NCBI RefSeq assembly: GCF_000975135.1
Contig: NZ_BBRF01000003.1
Coordinates: 1 to 64,000, forward strand
Length of the DNA stretch: 64,000 bases
From: Demequina aurantiaca
GTDB lineage: Bacteria > Actinomycetota > Actinomycetes > Actinomycetales > Demequinaceae
Direction of reading: 5' to 3'
The position numbers were made by a program, and so were the translations under genes. Of this stretch, positions 16,730-25,285 are shown piece by piece (within the stretch, counting starts at the first letter, position 1; each line of letters opens with the position of its first letter). The notes under the pieces were generated by a model. That model was not told the DNA's origin, ran no database searches, and worked only from the letters and a program-made list of their open reading frames with translations.

Positions 16730-17660
16730 ATCCATCACCCCCCGCGTGCTTCCCGCACTGAATCGAGCCCACCGAGACCACCGGGAGGACATGACGGGAG
16801 GTGTCTCCTCGGCGTATCCGATACTCGCCGAGGTGGATCCCGAGGTATTCGGGGCGGCCGTTGTGGAAGTGAGTGGCCAGGTCGCTGAGACCGGTGACTG
16901 CGCGGTTGGTTTCCCGATCATGAGCTGTTCCAAGCCGTTTGTCTTTGCCCTTGTCGCACAGGCGCGTGGTCTCGAGCAGTTGCGCGCTCGAGTGGGTTTC
17001 AATGCCACGGGATTGCCCTTTGGCTCCGCCGCGGCGGTCGAGCGCGACCCGTCCTCTCGAACCAATCCGATGGTGAACTCGGGCGCGCTGGCCACCATTG
17101 CGATGACCCCGGGGTCGACAGTCGACGAGCAATGGGAACGCATCGTCAATTCGCTGTCGGGATTCGCGGGTAGGAGCCTCGTGATTCATCCAGAAGTCCA
17201 TCTCGCTGTGTCGAGTTCCAACTACCGCAATCGTGCACTCTCCCATCTGCTTGCCACTCGTGGCGCACTCACGGGGAATCCCGACGACGCGACGGAGCTC
17301 TACACCCGCGCGAGTTGCCTCGACGTCACCGCTCGTGATCTCGCCGTCATGGGGGCGACCCTCGCCAATAGCGGGATCAACCCCCTGACAGGGATGCGCG
17401 TCGTAGAGGAGGGCATCGCCAGGGCGAGCGTCGCGGTGATGACCACGGCAGGCCTCTATGAGACGACGGGTGACTGGCTGATTGACGTGGGCTTGCCTGC
17501 GAAAAGCGGAATCGGTGGAGGCATCGTGACGGTAGCGCCGGGCACGTTGGGCCTTGGAAGCTACGCGCCCCGCCTCGATGCCGCTGGCACGAGCGTCAAG
17601 GGCGCAAAGCTCGCCCAGAGCCTCGCGCGCGACCTACGCCTCGACATCTTCTCCGCCTAG
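16695..17660 (+). CDS. glsA: Glutaminase (serine-dependent beta-lactamase fold)
   Basis: 321 residues from ATG 16695, which has GGAG 9 bases upstream; an ATG at 16680 lacks one. It converts glutamine to glutamate plus ammonia. The family Ser-x-x-Lys is S77-C-S-K80 in MSCSKPF. Other conserved parts are TNPMVNSGA, SSNYRNRA, GLYETTGDW and LPAKSGIGGG, matching the glutaminase A active site. The usual length is about 305-310. The start lies 35 bases inside the preceding membrane-protein gene, so translation is probably coupled even though the function is unrelated. Confidence 0.93.
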   Translation: MRCAVPVKSSSESITPRVLPALNRAHRDHREDMTGGVSSAYPILAEVDPEVFGAAVVEVSGQVAETGDCAVGFPIMSCSKPFVFALVAQARGLEQLRARVGFNATGLPFGSAAAVERDPSSRTNPMVNSGALATIAMTPGSTVDEQWERIVNSLSGFAGRSLVIHPEVHLAVSSSNYRNRALSHLLATRGALTGNPDDATELYTRASCLDVTARDLAVMGATLANSGINPLTGMRVVEEGIARASVAVMTTAGLYETTGDWLIDVGLPAKSGIGGGIVTVAPGTLGLGSYAPRLDAAGTSVKGAKLAQSLARDLRLDIFSA

Positions 17661-17692
17661 CAACAACACTAGAGCGCATCGGCGAATGTGAA

Positions 17693-18880
17693 CTAGGCCG
17701 AAATCTCGCTCTCGTCGCGAGACGCAATGAACGCTGCTACGCAGCGGCGGATCTCAGCCTCCGAGTGTGCCGCGGAGAGCTGCACGCGGATCCGTGCTTT
17801 ACCTGTGGGGACCACGGGGTAGGAGAAGGCCACCACATAGATGCCGTGGTCGAGCATTTTGTCCGCCACGCGTGCGGCGAGCGACGCGTCGCCGAACATC
17901 ACCGGAATAATGGCGTGCTCACCATCCAGTAGGTCGAATCCGGCCTCCGCCATGAGCGATCGGAACAGTGTCGCGTTGTCCATAAGCTTGGTGCGCAGGT
18001 CGCCGCTGTGCTCGATGAGGTCCAGCGCCACCAGCGTGGCGGCAGCGACCGCCGGCGCGACGGTGTTGGAGAACAGGTACGGGCGGGCTCGTTGGCGCAG
18101 CATCGCGACGATCTCTTTGTGCGCGGCGACATAGCCTCCAGAGGCGCCGCCGAGAGCCTTGCCAAAGGTCCCCGTGTAGATGTCTACTCGATCCGACACT
18201 CCCATGAGTTCGGGAGTGCCGCGACCGTGGTCGCCCATGAAACCCACGGCGTGGGAGTCGTCCACGAGGACCAGTGCGCCATACGCCTCCGCCAAGTCAC
18301 AGATGCCCGGCAAGGGCGCGAGGTAGCCGTCCATCGAGAAGACGCCGTCGGTCACGATGATGCGCTGACGGGCGCCCGATGCTGCCTTGAGTTGTTCCTC
18401 GAGGTCACCTAGGTCGCGGTTCTTGTAACGCAGACGCTGCGCCTTGCACAGCCGGATGCCATCGATCAGCGACGCATGGTTGAGCTCATCGGAGATGATC
18501 GCGTCCTCGGGGCCGAAGAGGGACTCGAACACGCCACCATTCGCATCGAAGCAGGACGAGAACAGGATGGTGTCCTCGGTGCCGAGGAATGCGGAAACGC
18601 GGGCCTCTAGTTCGATGTGTAGGTCCTGTGTTCCACAAATGAATCTGACGCTCGCAAGGCCGAAGCCCCAGTCATCCATGCCCTTCTTTGCCGCGTCGAC
18701 GAGCCGTGGGTCGTTCGCGAGACCCAAGTAGTTGTTTGCGCAGAAGTTCAGGACCTCCTCGCCCCCTGCTGCCACAACTGACGATTGGGGTCCGCTCAGC
18801 GGGCGCTCGCCCTTGAGTGTGCCGGCTGCCTGAATCTCGTCGAGCGCTGTCTGCAACTGTGCCTGCATCGTTCCGTACAT
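17693..18880 (-). CDS. kbl: Glycine C-acetyltransferase (2-amino-3-ketobutyrate CoA ligase)
   Basis: 395 residues, the expected length. A PLP-dependent alpha-oxoamine synthase that splits 2-amino-3-ketobutyrate with CoA into glycine and acetyl-CoA. The PLP lysine is K241 in [26 protein letters not shown] provides the aspartate and histidine that contact PLP, and [11 protein letters not shown] is the family N-terminal signature. GGAAAGGA precedes the ATG. It is 24 bases downstream of tdh, so the two form the standard threonine-degradation operon. Confidence 0.95.
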   Translation of the reverse strand: MYGTMQAQLQTALDEIQAAGTLKGERPLSGPQSSVVAAGGEEVLNFCANNYLGLANDPRLVDAAKKGMDDWGFGLASVRFICGTQDLHIELEARVSAFLGTEDTILFSSCFDANGGVFESLFGPEDAIISDELNHASLIDGIRLCKAQRLRYKNRDLGDLEEQLKAASGARQRIIVTDGVFSMDGYLAPLPGICDLAEAYGALVLVDDSHAVGFMGDHGRGTPELMGVSDRVDIYTGTFGKALGGASGGYVAAHKEIVAMLRQRARPYLFSNTVAPAVAAATLVALDLIEHSGDLRTKLMDNATLFRSLMAEAGFDLLDGEHAIIPVMFGDASLAARVADKMLDHGIYVVAFSYPVVPTGKARIRVQLSAAHSEAEIRRCVAAFIASRDESEISA

Positions 18881-18904
18881 GGGGTGTCCTTTCCCGGTCC
18901 GGCG

Positions 18905-19954
18905 TTAGCCCGGAGCCTCGGTCCAATCGAGTACTACCTTGCCGGCAGAGGCCGTGCGTGCGACTGCAAATCCCTGCTCCCACTCGCTCACGGGGAGGCG
19001 GTGGGTGATGACCGTGTCGAGCGCAACGCGCAGGTCTGCGCTCGACTGCAGCATGGCGCTCATGGCGTTCCACGTCTCGAACATCTCGCGACCGTAGATG
19101 CCCGAGATGGTGAGCATGTGCGTGACGACCTTGGCCCAGTCGACATTGATCGGCTCGGACGCCAGGCCAAGCATGGCAACGCGGCCCCCGTGAGTGAGAT
19201 TCTCGATCATCTCTGGCAGTGCGGTGGGATGTCCACTCATCTCCAAGCCCACGTCGAAGCCCTCGCGCATGCCCAACATTTCCTGAGCATCGGCGATTTT
19301 GTAGTGCGAGACGTTTAAGGCGAGATCGGCTCCAACGATGCGTGCCAGTTTAAGTCGAGGCTCGGACACATCCGTAACGACCACAAATCGGGCACCGATG
19401 TGACGGACCACGGCGGCGGCCATGAGGCCGATGGGGCCCGCGCCGGAGATGAGGACATCCTCGCCCACAAGGGGGAACTTCAGTGCGGTGTGGACCGCGT
19501 TTCCAAGGGGGTCGAAGACGGCCGCGTGGTCGAGATTCATGCCGTCTGGGTGGACCCACACGTTCGATTCGGGGAGCACTACGTACTCCGCGAAGGCGCC
19601 ATTGCGGTTGACGCCAAGGCCTGAGGTGCGGTTGCACATCTGCCGGCGTCCCGCGCGACAATTGCGGCACGTACCGCAGACAATGTGGCCCTCACCGGAG
19701 ACGATCGCCCCCACGTGGACGTCACGTACCGCGGAGCCCACGGCTACGACCTCACCGCTGAACTCGTGCCCCGGCACAATCGGCGGCACTAGCGTTGACG
19801 CCGCCCATGCATCCCAGGACTCAATGTGCAGGTCGGTGCCGCAGATACCTGTGCGCAGGACCCGAATGGTGACGTCCGCATCGCCCGCATTCGGCTCTGG
19901 CACGTCTGCGAGTTCGAGCCCTGGGCCCGAGGTCGCTTTGAGCAGTGCGCGCAT
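18905..19954 (-). CDS. tdh: L-threonine 3-dehydrogenase (zinc-dependent MDR)
   Basis: 349 residues from ATG 19954 (GAGAGG 4-5 bases upstream); the frame reaches 20083 but the extra residues are not Tdh-like. It oxidises threonine with NAD+ to 2-amino-3-ketobutyrate, the substrate of the Kbl encoded next. Catalytic-zinc ligands are C38 and H63-E64 (GHEFSGEV); structural-zinc cysteines are C93, C96, C99 and C107. The Rossmann motif is [14 protein letters not shown]. First gene of the tdh-kbl operon. Confidence 0.94.
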   Translation of the reverse strand: MRALLKATSGPGLELADVPEPNAGDADVTIRVLRTGICGTDLHIESWDAWAASTLVPPIVPGHEFSGEVVAVGSAVRDVHVGAIVSGEGHIVCGTCRNCRAGRRQMCNRTSGLGVNRNGAFAEYVVLPESNVWVHPDGMNLDHAAVFDPLGNAVHTALKFPLVGEDVLISGAGPIGLMAAAVVRHIGARFVVVTDVSEPRLKLARIVGADLALNVSHYKIADAQEMLGMREGFDVGLEMSGHPTALPEMIENLTHGGRVAMLGLASEPINVDWAKVVTHMLTISGIYGREMFETWNAMSAMLQSSADLRVALDTVITHRLPVSEWEQGFAVARTASAGKVVLDWTEAPG

Positions 19955-20132
19955 GTCGCCTCTCGTGTCGCAATCGATGCACAATCCCACCGGATTGATT
20001 GGCTCCGGAACTGAGTGCAGGTCTGCTCTCGAGTCTATCGACGCGTGAGTGACACAGTCCGAGTGGAACGATGAAGTTGGCACGTCTTGGCCACGATATT
20101 GTCGAGGTCACGCTACATGTGAAGGAGTCGTC

Positions 20133-20807
20133 ATGCCGGTACTCGCGATTGTTGGAGCTGGGCCTGGACTGGGTGCGGCAGTGGCACGCCGTTTTGGACG
20201 CGAGGGGTATGCGGTCGCGCTCATCTCGCGCGACCATGCCAAGCTCGACGGCCTCGCATCAGAACTTGCTGAACGTGGTGTCACGGCCCGAGGCTACGCC
20301 GCCGATGTGCTGGAACCGGAGGCGCTCGAGGACGCTCTTGCGCAAGCGGCCAACGAGCTGGGTCCTATCGACGTTCTGCAGTACAGCCCGCTGCCCGCCC
20401 GCACATATCTCAAGCCGGTCCTCGACCTCACGCCAGAGCTCGGGGGGGAGGCATTGCAGTTCTCCGCCCTCGGGCTGATTCGCGCGGTCCGTGCCGTCCT
20501 TCCCGCCATGAGAGCGGCGGGCCGGGGCAGCATCGTCCTCATTAACGGCGGAACCTCCATTCAGTCCCGCCCGGACTTTTCCGGTACGTCCGTGGCCTTC
20601 CCCGCGGAGACCGCCTACGGCGAGATGCTTCACGCGGCCCTTGAAGAAGAGGGGATTGGCGTGCACCAACTGGTCATCCCTGGAGGTATCCCCAAGCTCC
20701 AGTTGCCCAACGGCATTGACGATGTCGCCGACAGGATTTGGCACTTGCGGGATACGCCGGCGGACTTCCGCACCATGCTGATTCCACTGGAGGACGGCCG
20801 CGAGTAG
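20133..20807 (+). CDS. Atypical short-chain dehydrogenase/reductase-like protein
   Basis: 224 residues from ATG 20133 with GAAGGAG 5 bases upstream. The N-terminal fold LAIVGAGPGLGAAVARRFG is an SDR NADP-binding motif, followed by ALISRD, a YAADV strand and SIVLINGGTS. The normal YxxxK catalytic pair is missing: the corresponding stretch is TAYGEMLHAAL, with a tyrosine but no lysine four residues on. It may bind a nucleotide without classical dehydrogenase chemistry. It is divergent from tdh. Confidence 0.75.
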   Translation: MPVLAIVGAGPGLGAAVARRFGREGYAVALISRDHAKLDGLASELAERGVTARGYAADVLEPEALEDALAQAANELGPIDVLQYSPLPARTYLKPVLDLTPELGGEALQFSALGLIRAVRAVLPAMRAAGRGSIVLINGGTSIQSRPDFSGTSVAFPAETAYGEMLHAALEEEGIGVHQLVIPGGIPKLQLPNGIDDVADRIWHLRDTPADFRTMLIPLEDGRE

Positions 20808-20841
20808 AGGTTCGAGTTTGGACTAGCGCATTGGGCATGAG

Positions 20842-20861
20842 CGATATATCGTTGAGTATCG
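20842..20861 (+). promoter_or_regulatory. Candidate PadR operator
   Basis: The perfect palindrome CGATATATCG (20842-20851) is followed by another TATCG half-site at 20857-20861. It lies about 25 bases before the PadR gene, overlapping its likely promoter. ATAT-centred CGATA/TATCG dyads are typical of autoregulated PadR genes. Confidence 0.5.
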
Positions 20862-20886
20862 TTCACAACCGACACGGGAGGTCATC

Positions 20887-21432
20887 ATGAGTGGATCGTT
20901 CAAGACCAGCAGTTTCGACCCCAGCAAGGGCGCTGAGAGCATGTGGCAGGCAATGGATCAGTTGCGTTCGCAGTTTGAGAAGCGCGTCGGCACGCGGATG
21001 GGACGCGGAGACGTGCGCGTCTCCGTACTCGCGCTGCTCAAGGAAGAGCCGATGCACGGCTACCAGATCATTCGCGAGATTGAAGAACGCACCGAGGGAA
21101 GCTGGAAGCCCAGTGCAGGATCGGTCTATCCGACACTCCAGCTGCTCGCCGACGAGGGGCTGATCACCGCCGCGGAGTCCAACGGACGGAAGACGTACAC
21201 GCTGACCGACGCGGGGCGTGAGGAGGCAGAGGGCGCGGACGCGACCCCACCGTGGGAGGCCACTGGGTCTCGTGATCTTCATGCCATGGGAGAGCTCCCC
21301 AAGGCAGGTATCAATCTCGCCCAGGCCGCCGCTCAGGTAGGCCGTCAGGGCACTCCTGAGCAGGTGAAGGAAGCGGCAAGCGTCCTCGACGAGACGCGCC
21401 GCCGCATGTACGCCATCCTCGCCCAGGACTAG
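20887..21432 (+). CDS. PadR-family transcriptional regulator
   Basis: 181 residues. A winged-helix domain (about 40-110) has the PadR pattern SVLALLKEEPMHGYQIIREIEE, SVYPTLQLLADEGLI and KTYTLTDAGRE. The C-terminus is an alpha-helical dimerisation region. The N-terminal 35 residues are polar. The ATG has GGGAGG 5 bases upstream. It is followed after 4 bases by the UbiB-like kinase, so it may control that gene as well as itself through the dyad at 20842. Confidence 0.9.
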   Translation: MSGSFKTSSFDPSKGAESMWQAMDQLRSQFEKRVGTRMGRGDVRVSVLALLKEEPMHGYQIIREIEERTEGSWKPSAGSVYPTLQLLADEGLITAAESNGRKTYTLTDAGREEAEGADATPPWEATGSRDLHAMGELPKAGINLAQAAAQVGRQGTPEQVKEAASVLDETRRRMYAILAQD

Positions 21433-21436
21433 CGGG

Positions 21437-23149
21437 TTGACGCCAGCTCCGCCACGTCCGGCCCCGGAATACGCCGGGGCCGGCAACACGCGCGCCCGCT
21501 ACCGGCGCATTATGAGGTTCGCATCCTGGAACCTCGCGGTGACATGGTGGTACGAAATCCTGTTGACGCGCATTGGCCTGTCAAGGGTCGCTGAACGGAC
21601 TCGGGCCGCTCGCATGCAGCGCGTCGCCCAGCGGTTCCACGCGCTGGCGGTGGACCTCGGTGGCCTGATGATCAAGGTCGGTCAGTACATGTCGTCACGA
21701 CTTGACGTCTTGCCGCCTCAAATCACGGAAGAACTCGCGGGCCTGCAGGACGAGGTGCCGCCGGTGCCGTTCGAGTACATTCGCGAACTTGCCGAAGCTG
21801 AGCTCGGGGTGCCGCTGGATCGTGCTTTCGCCCACGTTGAGGAGACGCCCGTTGCCGCCGCATCCCTGGGCCAGGCTCATCGGGCACGTCTCAGTCCTCT
21901 GGACGCTGCGGACACGGGACTTTCACAGGTCATCGTCAAGGTTCAGCGCCCGGGCATTGACGCCATCGTGGACGTCGACCTTGCCGCATTGCGCAAGGTG
22001 GGTGGCTGGCTGAGTCGGCTTCGGGCGGTGAACCGCAGGGTCGACCTGCCCGCACTGATTGAAGAGTTTGCACGTACGAGTCGCGAGGAAATCAACTATC
22101 TTCACGAGGCCGCGAACGCTGAGCGCTTCGCCGAAGCATTCGAGGGGGACGAGCGGGTATCGGTGCCCGCAATTGCGTGGGAGCGAACCTCGAGGCGAGT
22201 GTTGACCCTCGAGGATGTGACCGCCATCAAGATTTCGGACCTGTCTGGGCTGCGTGCCGCGGGAATAGACCCCGCCGAGGTCGCACACGACTTTGCCGAG
22301 GTCATGTATGACCAACTCTTTGGCAATGGGTTCTTTCACGCCGACCCACACCCCGGAAACGTCTTCGTCACGCCAACGCCCGATGCGCCGGGCGAGCGTT
22401 CCTGGAGGCTAACCTTCATTGACTTCGGCATGATGGGCGAGCTGCCGAACAGCACCCGCGGGGGACTACGTCAACTTCTCATCGCCGCTGCCACCAGGGA
22501 TGGCAAGGGCCTGGTCCAGGCCGGCCGCGACCTGGGCGTGCTGTTGCCATCCGCCGATACCGTCGAGCTGGAACGTGTCCTCAAGGAACTGTTTGCACGC
22601 TTTGGAGGAATGGGTTTTGCCGAACTGCGCGACGTCGACCCCAATGACTTTAGGGAATTCGCGGTGCAGTTCAACGATGTGGTGCGAACGCTTCCCATCC
22701 AATTGCCGGGGCACTTCCTGCTAGTGGGGCGGGCGATGTCGCTCACCTCGGGCGTCTGCAGCACACTAAATCCCGCGTACAACCTGTGGGATTCCGTGGA
22801 GCCCTACGCGGCTCAGTTGTTGCGCGAGGAGAGCAGCAACGTCGTCAAGGACTTCGGCAAGGACGCACTCGAGATGGCCACCGTCGTCTGGGGCCTGCCC
22901 AACAAGGTTGACGGGCTGGTGTCCAAGATTGACGAGGGTCGACTCGCCATCACCATGCCCCAGCTTGAGCGGCGCATGGAGCGTCTAGAAAACACTGCGC
23001 GCCAAGTGATGTCCGGATTGCTGTTCGCGGCACTGCTGTTCACCGGCGCGACCCTCAGACACGATGACCCGTTCCTCGGCAACCTGCTGATGATCGTGTC
23101 GGTGCTGCCACTAATGCACGCACTGTTCTCTGGCCGGCGCAGGCGATAG
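21437..23149 (+). CDS. AarF/UbiB (ABC1) family atypical kinase
   Basis: 570 residues from a TTG 4 bases after the padR stop; ATG 21512 is an alternative, but the RARYRRI stretch before it is typical of the family, favouring the longer form. Conserved ABC1 elements are the KxGQ motif (MIKVGQYMSSR), the Ala-rich loop AAASLGQAHRA, VIVKVQRPG, GNGFFHADPHPGNVF and FIDFGMMGEL. Two transmembrane helices at the C-terminus (about 520-565) anchor it. UbiB proteins aid isoprenoid quinone or lipid homeostasis through ATPase activity; the precise role in actinobacteria is open. Confidence 0.88.
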   Translation: MTPAPPRPAPEYAGAGNTRARYRRIMRFASWNLAVTWWYEILLTRIGLSRVAERTRAARMQRVAQRFHALAVDLGGLMIKVGQYMSSRLDVLPPQITEELAGLQDEVPPVPFEYIRELAEAELGVPLDRAFAHVEETPVAAASLGQAHRARLSPLDAADTGLSQVIVKVQRPGIDAIVDVDLAALRKVGGWLSRLRAVNRRVDLPALIEEFARTSREEINYLHEAANAERFAEAFEGDERVSVPAIAWERTSRRVLTLEDVTAIKISDLSGLRAAGIDPAEVAHDFAEVMYDQLFGNGFFHADPHPGNVFVTPTPDAPGERSWRLTFIDFGMMGELPNSTRGGLRQLLIAAATRDGKGLVQAGRDLGVLLPSADTVELERVLKELFARFGGMGFAELRDVDPNDFREFAVQFNDVVRTLPIQLPGHFLLVGRAMSLTSGVCSTLNPAYNLWDSVEPYAAQLLREESSNVVKDFGKDALEMATVVWGLPNKVDGLVSKIDEGRLAITMPQLERRMERLENTARQVMSGLLFAALLFTGATLRHDDPFLGNLLMIVSVLPLMHALFSGRRRR

Positions 23150-23169
23150 ACGATAGACGATCATGGCGG

Positions 23170-23175
23170 TAGATT
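23170..23175 (+). promoter_or_regulatory. -10 element of leaderless promoter (DUF6226)
   Basis: TAGATT (TANNNT) ends 7 bases before ATG 23183. No ribosome binding site is present. Confidence 0.45.
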
Positions 23176-23182
23176 CTCGCTT

Positions 23183-23848
23183 ATGACGATGCCGACACAA
23201 CCATATGTGAGGCCGTTGGTGAGTCTGCCGGTGTTCCGCGATGCATCGGGTGCGGTAGTTGACTACGGAAGTCGATGGGGCATGGCTGGGCCGCCCGAGG
23301 ATAGCCTTTCCGTGACCTCCCACCTGGAGCGATTCGCGCCGTTGCACTCAATTGCTGATGCACTGATCACCCACCTCACGACGCGGTACGACGCGGTCGC
23401 CGATGAGTCTGCCTCCTACGCAGCGGATCTTCTCAATGAACAAGAAGGCGTCACTAGAGCAGTTCGGGTCACTCCGATGGCCGCTGATGCGGCTGGGGTC
23501 ACGTTTGTGTTCACCTCATTTCCAGGGGTCATTGTGCATGCTGGCGTGCTCCAGGACTTGAGGTTCCCCGACTGCGACTGCGACGCATGCGACGAGTCTG
23601 GGGTCGATCAAGCGGGGGAGTTGGAGTGGCAGGTGCTGGCTGTTGCTGCAGGCGGCTTCCGCGAGACGGTGACGTCGAGGCCACGAGCGACGTACACCAT
23701 GGATCTTAAGTACCCAGGTGGTTCCTTGGGGTCCCACGGTGGACGGCTGTCCGTATACCCCAAGGATAGGGTTCGCGCGGCCAGGGATGCGCTCAAGGGT
23801 TTGGCGGATGGCTGGCAGCCCTGGCCAGAACGCGCGCCAAGGCAGTGA
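23183..23848 (+). CDS. DUF6226-like protein, function unknown
   Basis: 221 residues resembling DUF6226. Recognisable parts are YVRPLVSLPVFRD near the start, YGSRWG, HLERFAPLHSIADALI and FPDCDCDACDE, the last a cysteine-rich loop (four Cys) that may bind metal. The C-terminus carries YPGGSLGSHGG, an aromatic/glycine segment. No signal peptide or catalytic motif that I know. It ends 1 base before the YdeI-like gene, forming a probable two-gene operon. Confidence 0.7.
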   Translation: MTMPTQPYVRPLVSLPVFRDASGAVVDYGSRWGMAGPPEDSLSVTSHLERFAPLHSIADALITHLTTRYDAVADESASYAADLLNEQEGVTRAVRVTPMAADAAGVTFVFTSFPGVIVHAGVLQDLRFPDCDCDACDESGVDQAGELEWQVLAVAAGGFRETVTSRPRATYTMDLKYPGGSLGSHGGRLSVYPKDRVRAARDALKGLADGWQPWPERAPRQ

Positions 23849-23849
23849 C

Positions 23850-24434
23850 ATGACCAAGGCGCCCATCGAGGAGTTCATCGTTGCCGACGCGGACGCGTGG
23901 CGCGAGTGGCTCGACAGGAACGAGACAGCATCGGACGGCGTGTGGCTGGTGCTGGCAAAGAAGGGCACCGCAAGGCCTACGTCGCTCCGCTACGACCAAG
24001 CGCTCGACGAGGCACTGTGCAGTGGCTGGATTGATGGACAGAAGCGTAGCCGTGACGCTCACACCTTCCTGCAACGCTTCACTCCGCGACGCAAGTCGTC
24101 GATGTGGTCCCAACGCAACATTGGTATCGTCGCCAGGCTGACTGATCAGGGCCGCATGCGTGCGCAGGGTCAGGCGGAGATCGATCGTGCCAAGTCGGAT
24201 GGCCGATGGGATCGTGCGTACGCAGGGCAGGCAACAGCGGAGGTGCCGCCTGATCTCACTGCAGCGCTCTCGTCCTCACCAACCGCAGCCGCGGCATTTG
24301 CTGCGCTTTCGAAGGCGGAGCGCTACCACCACATCATTCAGGTGGCCACGGCGACGACGCCCACCACACGTGCCCGACGCATTAACAAGAGCATTCGAGC
24401 ACTTGAGGAGTCGCGGCCAAAGGATCTTGAATAG
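23850..24434 (+). CDS. YdeI/OmpD-associated family protein
   Basis: 194 residues from ATG 23850 with AAGG 8 bases upstream; the frame extends back to 23718 inside the previous gene. Family signatures are DADAWREWLDRN, GVWLVLAKKG, LRYDQALDEALCSGWIDGQ, QRFTPRRKSSMWSQRN and, near the end, KAERYHHIIQ...TRARRINKSI. These proteins are linked to bacteriocin or stress tolerance in some bacteria, but the biochemical role is unknown. Confidence 0.82.
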   Translation: MTKAPIEEFIVADADAWREWLDRNETASDGVWLVLAKKGTARPTSLRYDQALDEALCSGWIDGQKRSRDAHTFLQRFTPRRKSSMWSQRNIGIVARLTDQGRMRAQGQAEIDRAKSDGRWDRAYAGQATAEVPPDLTAALSSSPTAAAAFAALSKAERYHHIIQVATATTPTTRARRINKSIRALEESRPKDLE

Positions 24435-24478
24435 CGTTCGCACGGTATGTACGGCACGTAGCGTGCGACGATGAGGAC

Positions 24479-25276
24479 ATGAACCGCGACGTGAATTCTG
24501 AACTTGTCTTGGACGTGACGTCGACAGCCGACATTGTGCTGTCTGTCGCTTGCGCTGATGTGGAGCTGTCCGGCGGTTCCGAGGAACTGATAGTGGAGCT
24601 GGACGGCGAGTCGCTACCGACATTGGAACTGCAGGATCGCCACAGCACCCGGCTGCACAGGCTCACCACGGGGCCGGGGGAATTAAAGATCCGCTACTCC
24701 GCGAATATTCCTCGCCGTGTAGAGCCGGAGTCGGTCGACGAGGCGGACATCATCCGCTACCTGCGTCCCAGCCGATACTGTGAGTCGGACTCGTTGGGAC
24801 CTACCGCATTCGCAACCTTTGCTGACCTCAGCGGGAGCCAGTTGCTGGAGGCCGTGGGCTCCTGGGTGGGGACCAAACTCTTCTATGTGTCGGGCTCCAG
24901 CCTGCCAACCGACGGCGCGGTGCGCACCCTCTTGGCGCGCGAAGGTGTTTGCCGAGACTTCGCCCACCTGTGCATCGGGCTGTTGCGGGCGATGAATGTC
25001 CCCGCGCGCCTTGCCTCGGTGTACGCACCGGGACTGAGCCCCATGGACTTTCACGCCGTATGCGAGGCGCATGTCGATGGGCGATGGCTCGTTGTTGATC
25101 CCACCACACTCGCTCCTCGATCGTCCATGGTGCGCATCGCGACTGGGCGGGATGCCGCGGACACCGCGTTTCTTACCGTACTGAGTGGGACGCTTGACCT
25201 CGAGTCGCTCAGCGTCACGGCGGTCGTGGACGATCTTCCGTACGACGATGTTCGCGAGGCCGTTCAGCTCGGGTAG
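24479..25276 (+). CDS. Transglutaminase-like domain protein
   Basis: 265 residues. An N-terminal beta domain (1-95) leads into a transglutaminase/protease-like core. The catalytic Cys lies in AREGVCRDFAHLCIGLLRA (about residue 160), the His in DFHAVCEAHVDG and the Asp in WLVVDPT, a complete Cys-His-Asp triad. SRYCESD is the entry motif of this cytoplasmic bacterial family. It is probably a protease-like or amide-cleaving enzyme; the substrate is unknown. GAGGAC precedes the ATG. Confidence 0.85.
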   Translation: MNRDVNSELVLDVTSTADIVLSVACADVELSGGSEELIVELDGESLPTLELQDRHSTRLHRLTTGPGELKIRYSANIPRRVEPESVDEADIIRYLRPSRYCESDSLGPTAFATFADLSGSQLLEAVGSWVGTKLFYVSGSSLPTDGAVRTLLAREGVCRDFAHLCIGLLRAMNVPARLASVYAPGLSPMDFHAVCEAHVDGRWLVVDPTTLAPRSSMVRIATGRDAADTAFLTVLSGTLDLESLSVTAVVDDLPYDDVREAVQLG

Positions 25277-25285
25277 GACGACGTG

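Noticed and set aside
23145..23158. Tandem GATAGAC repeat
   Set aside because: Only two 7-base copies spanning the end of the UbiB-like gene; too short to be meaningful.
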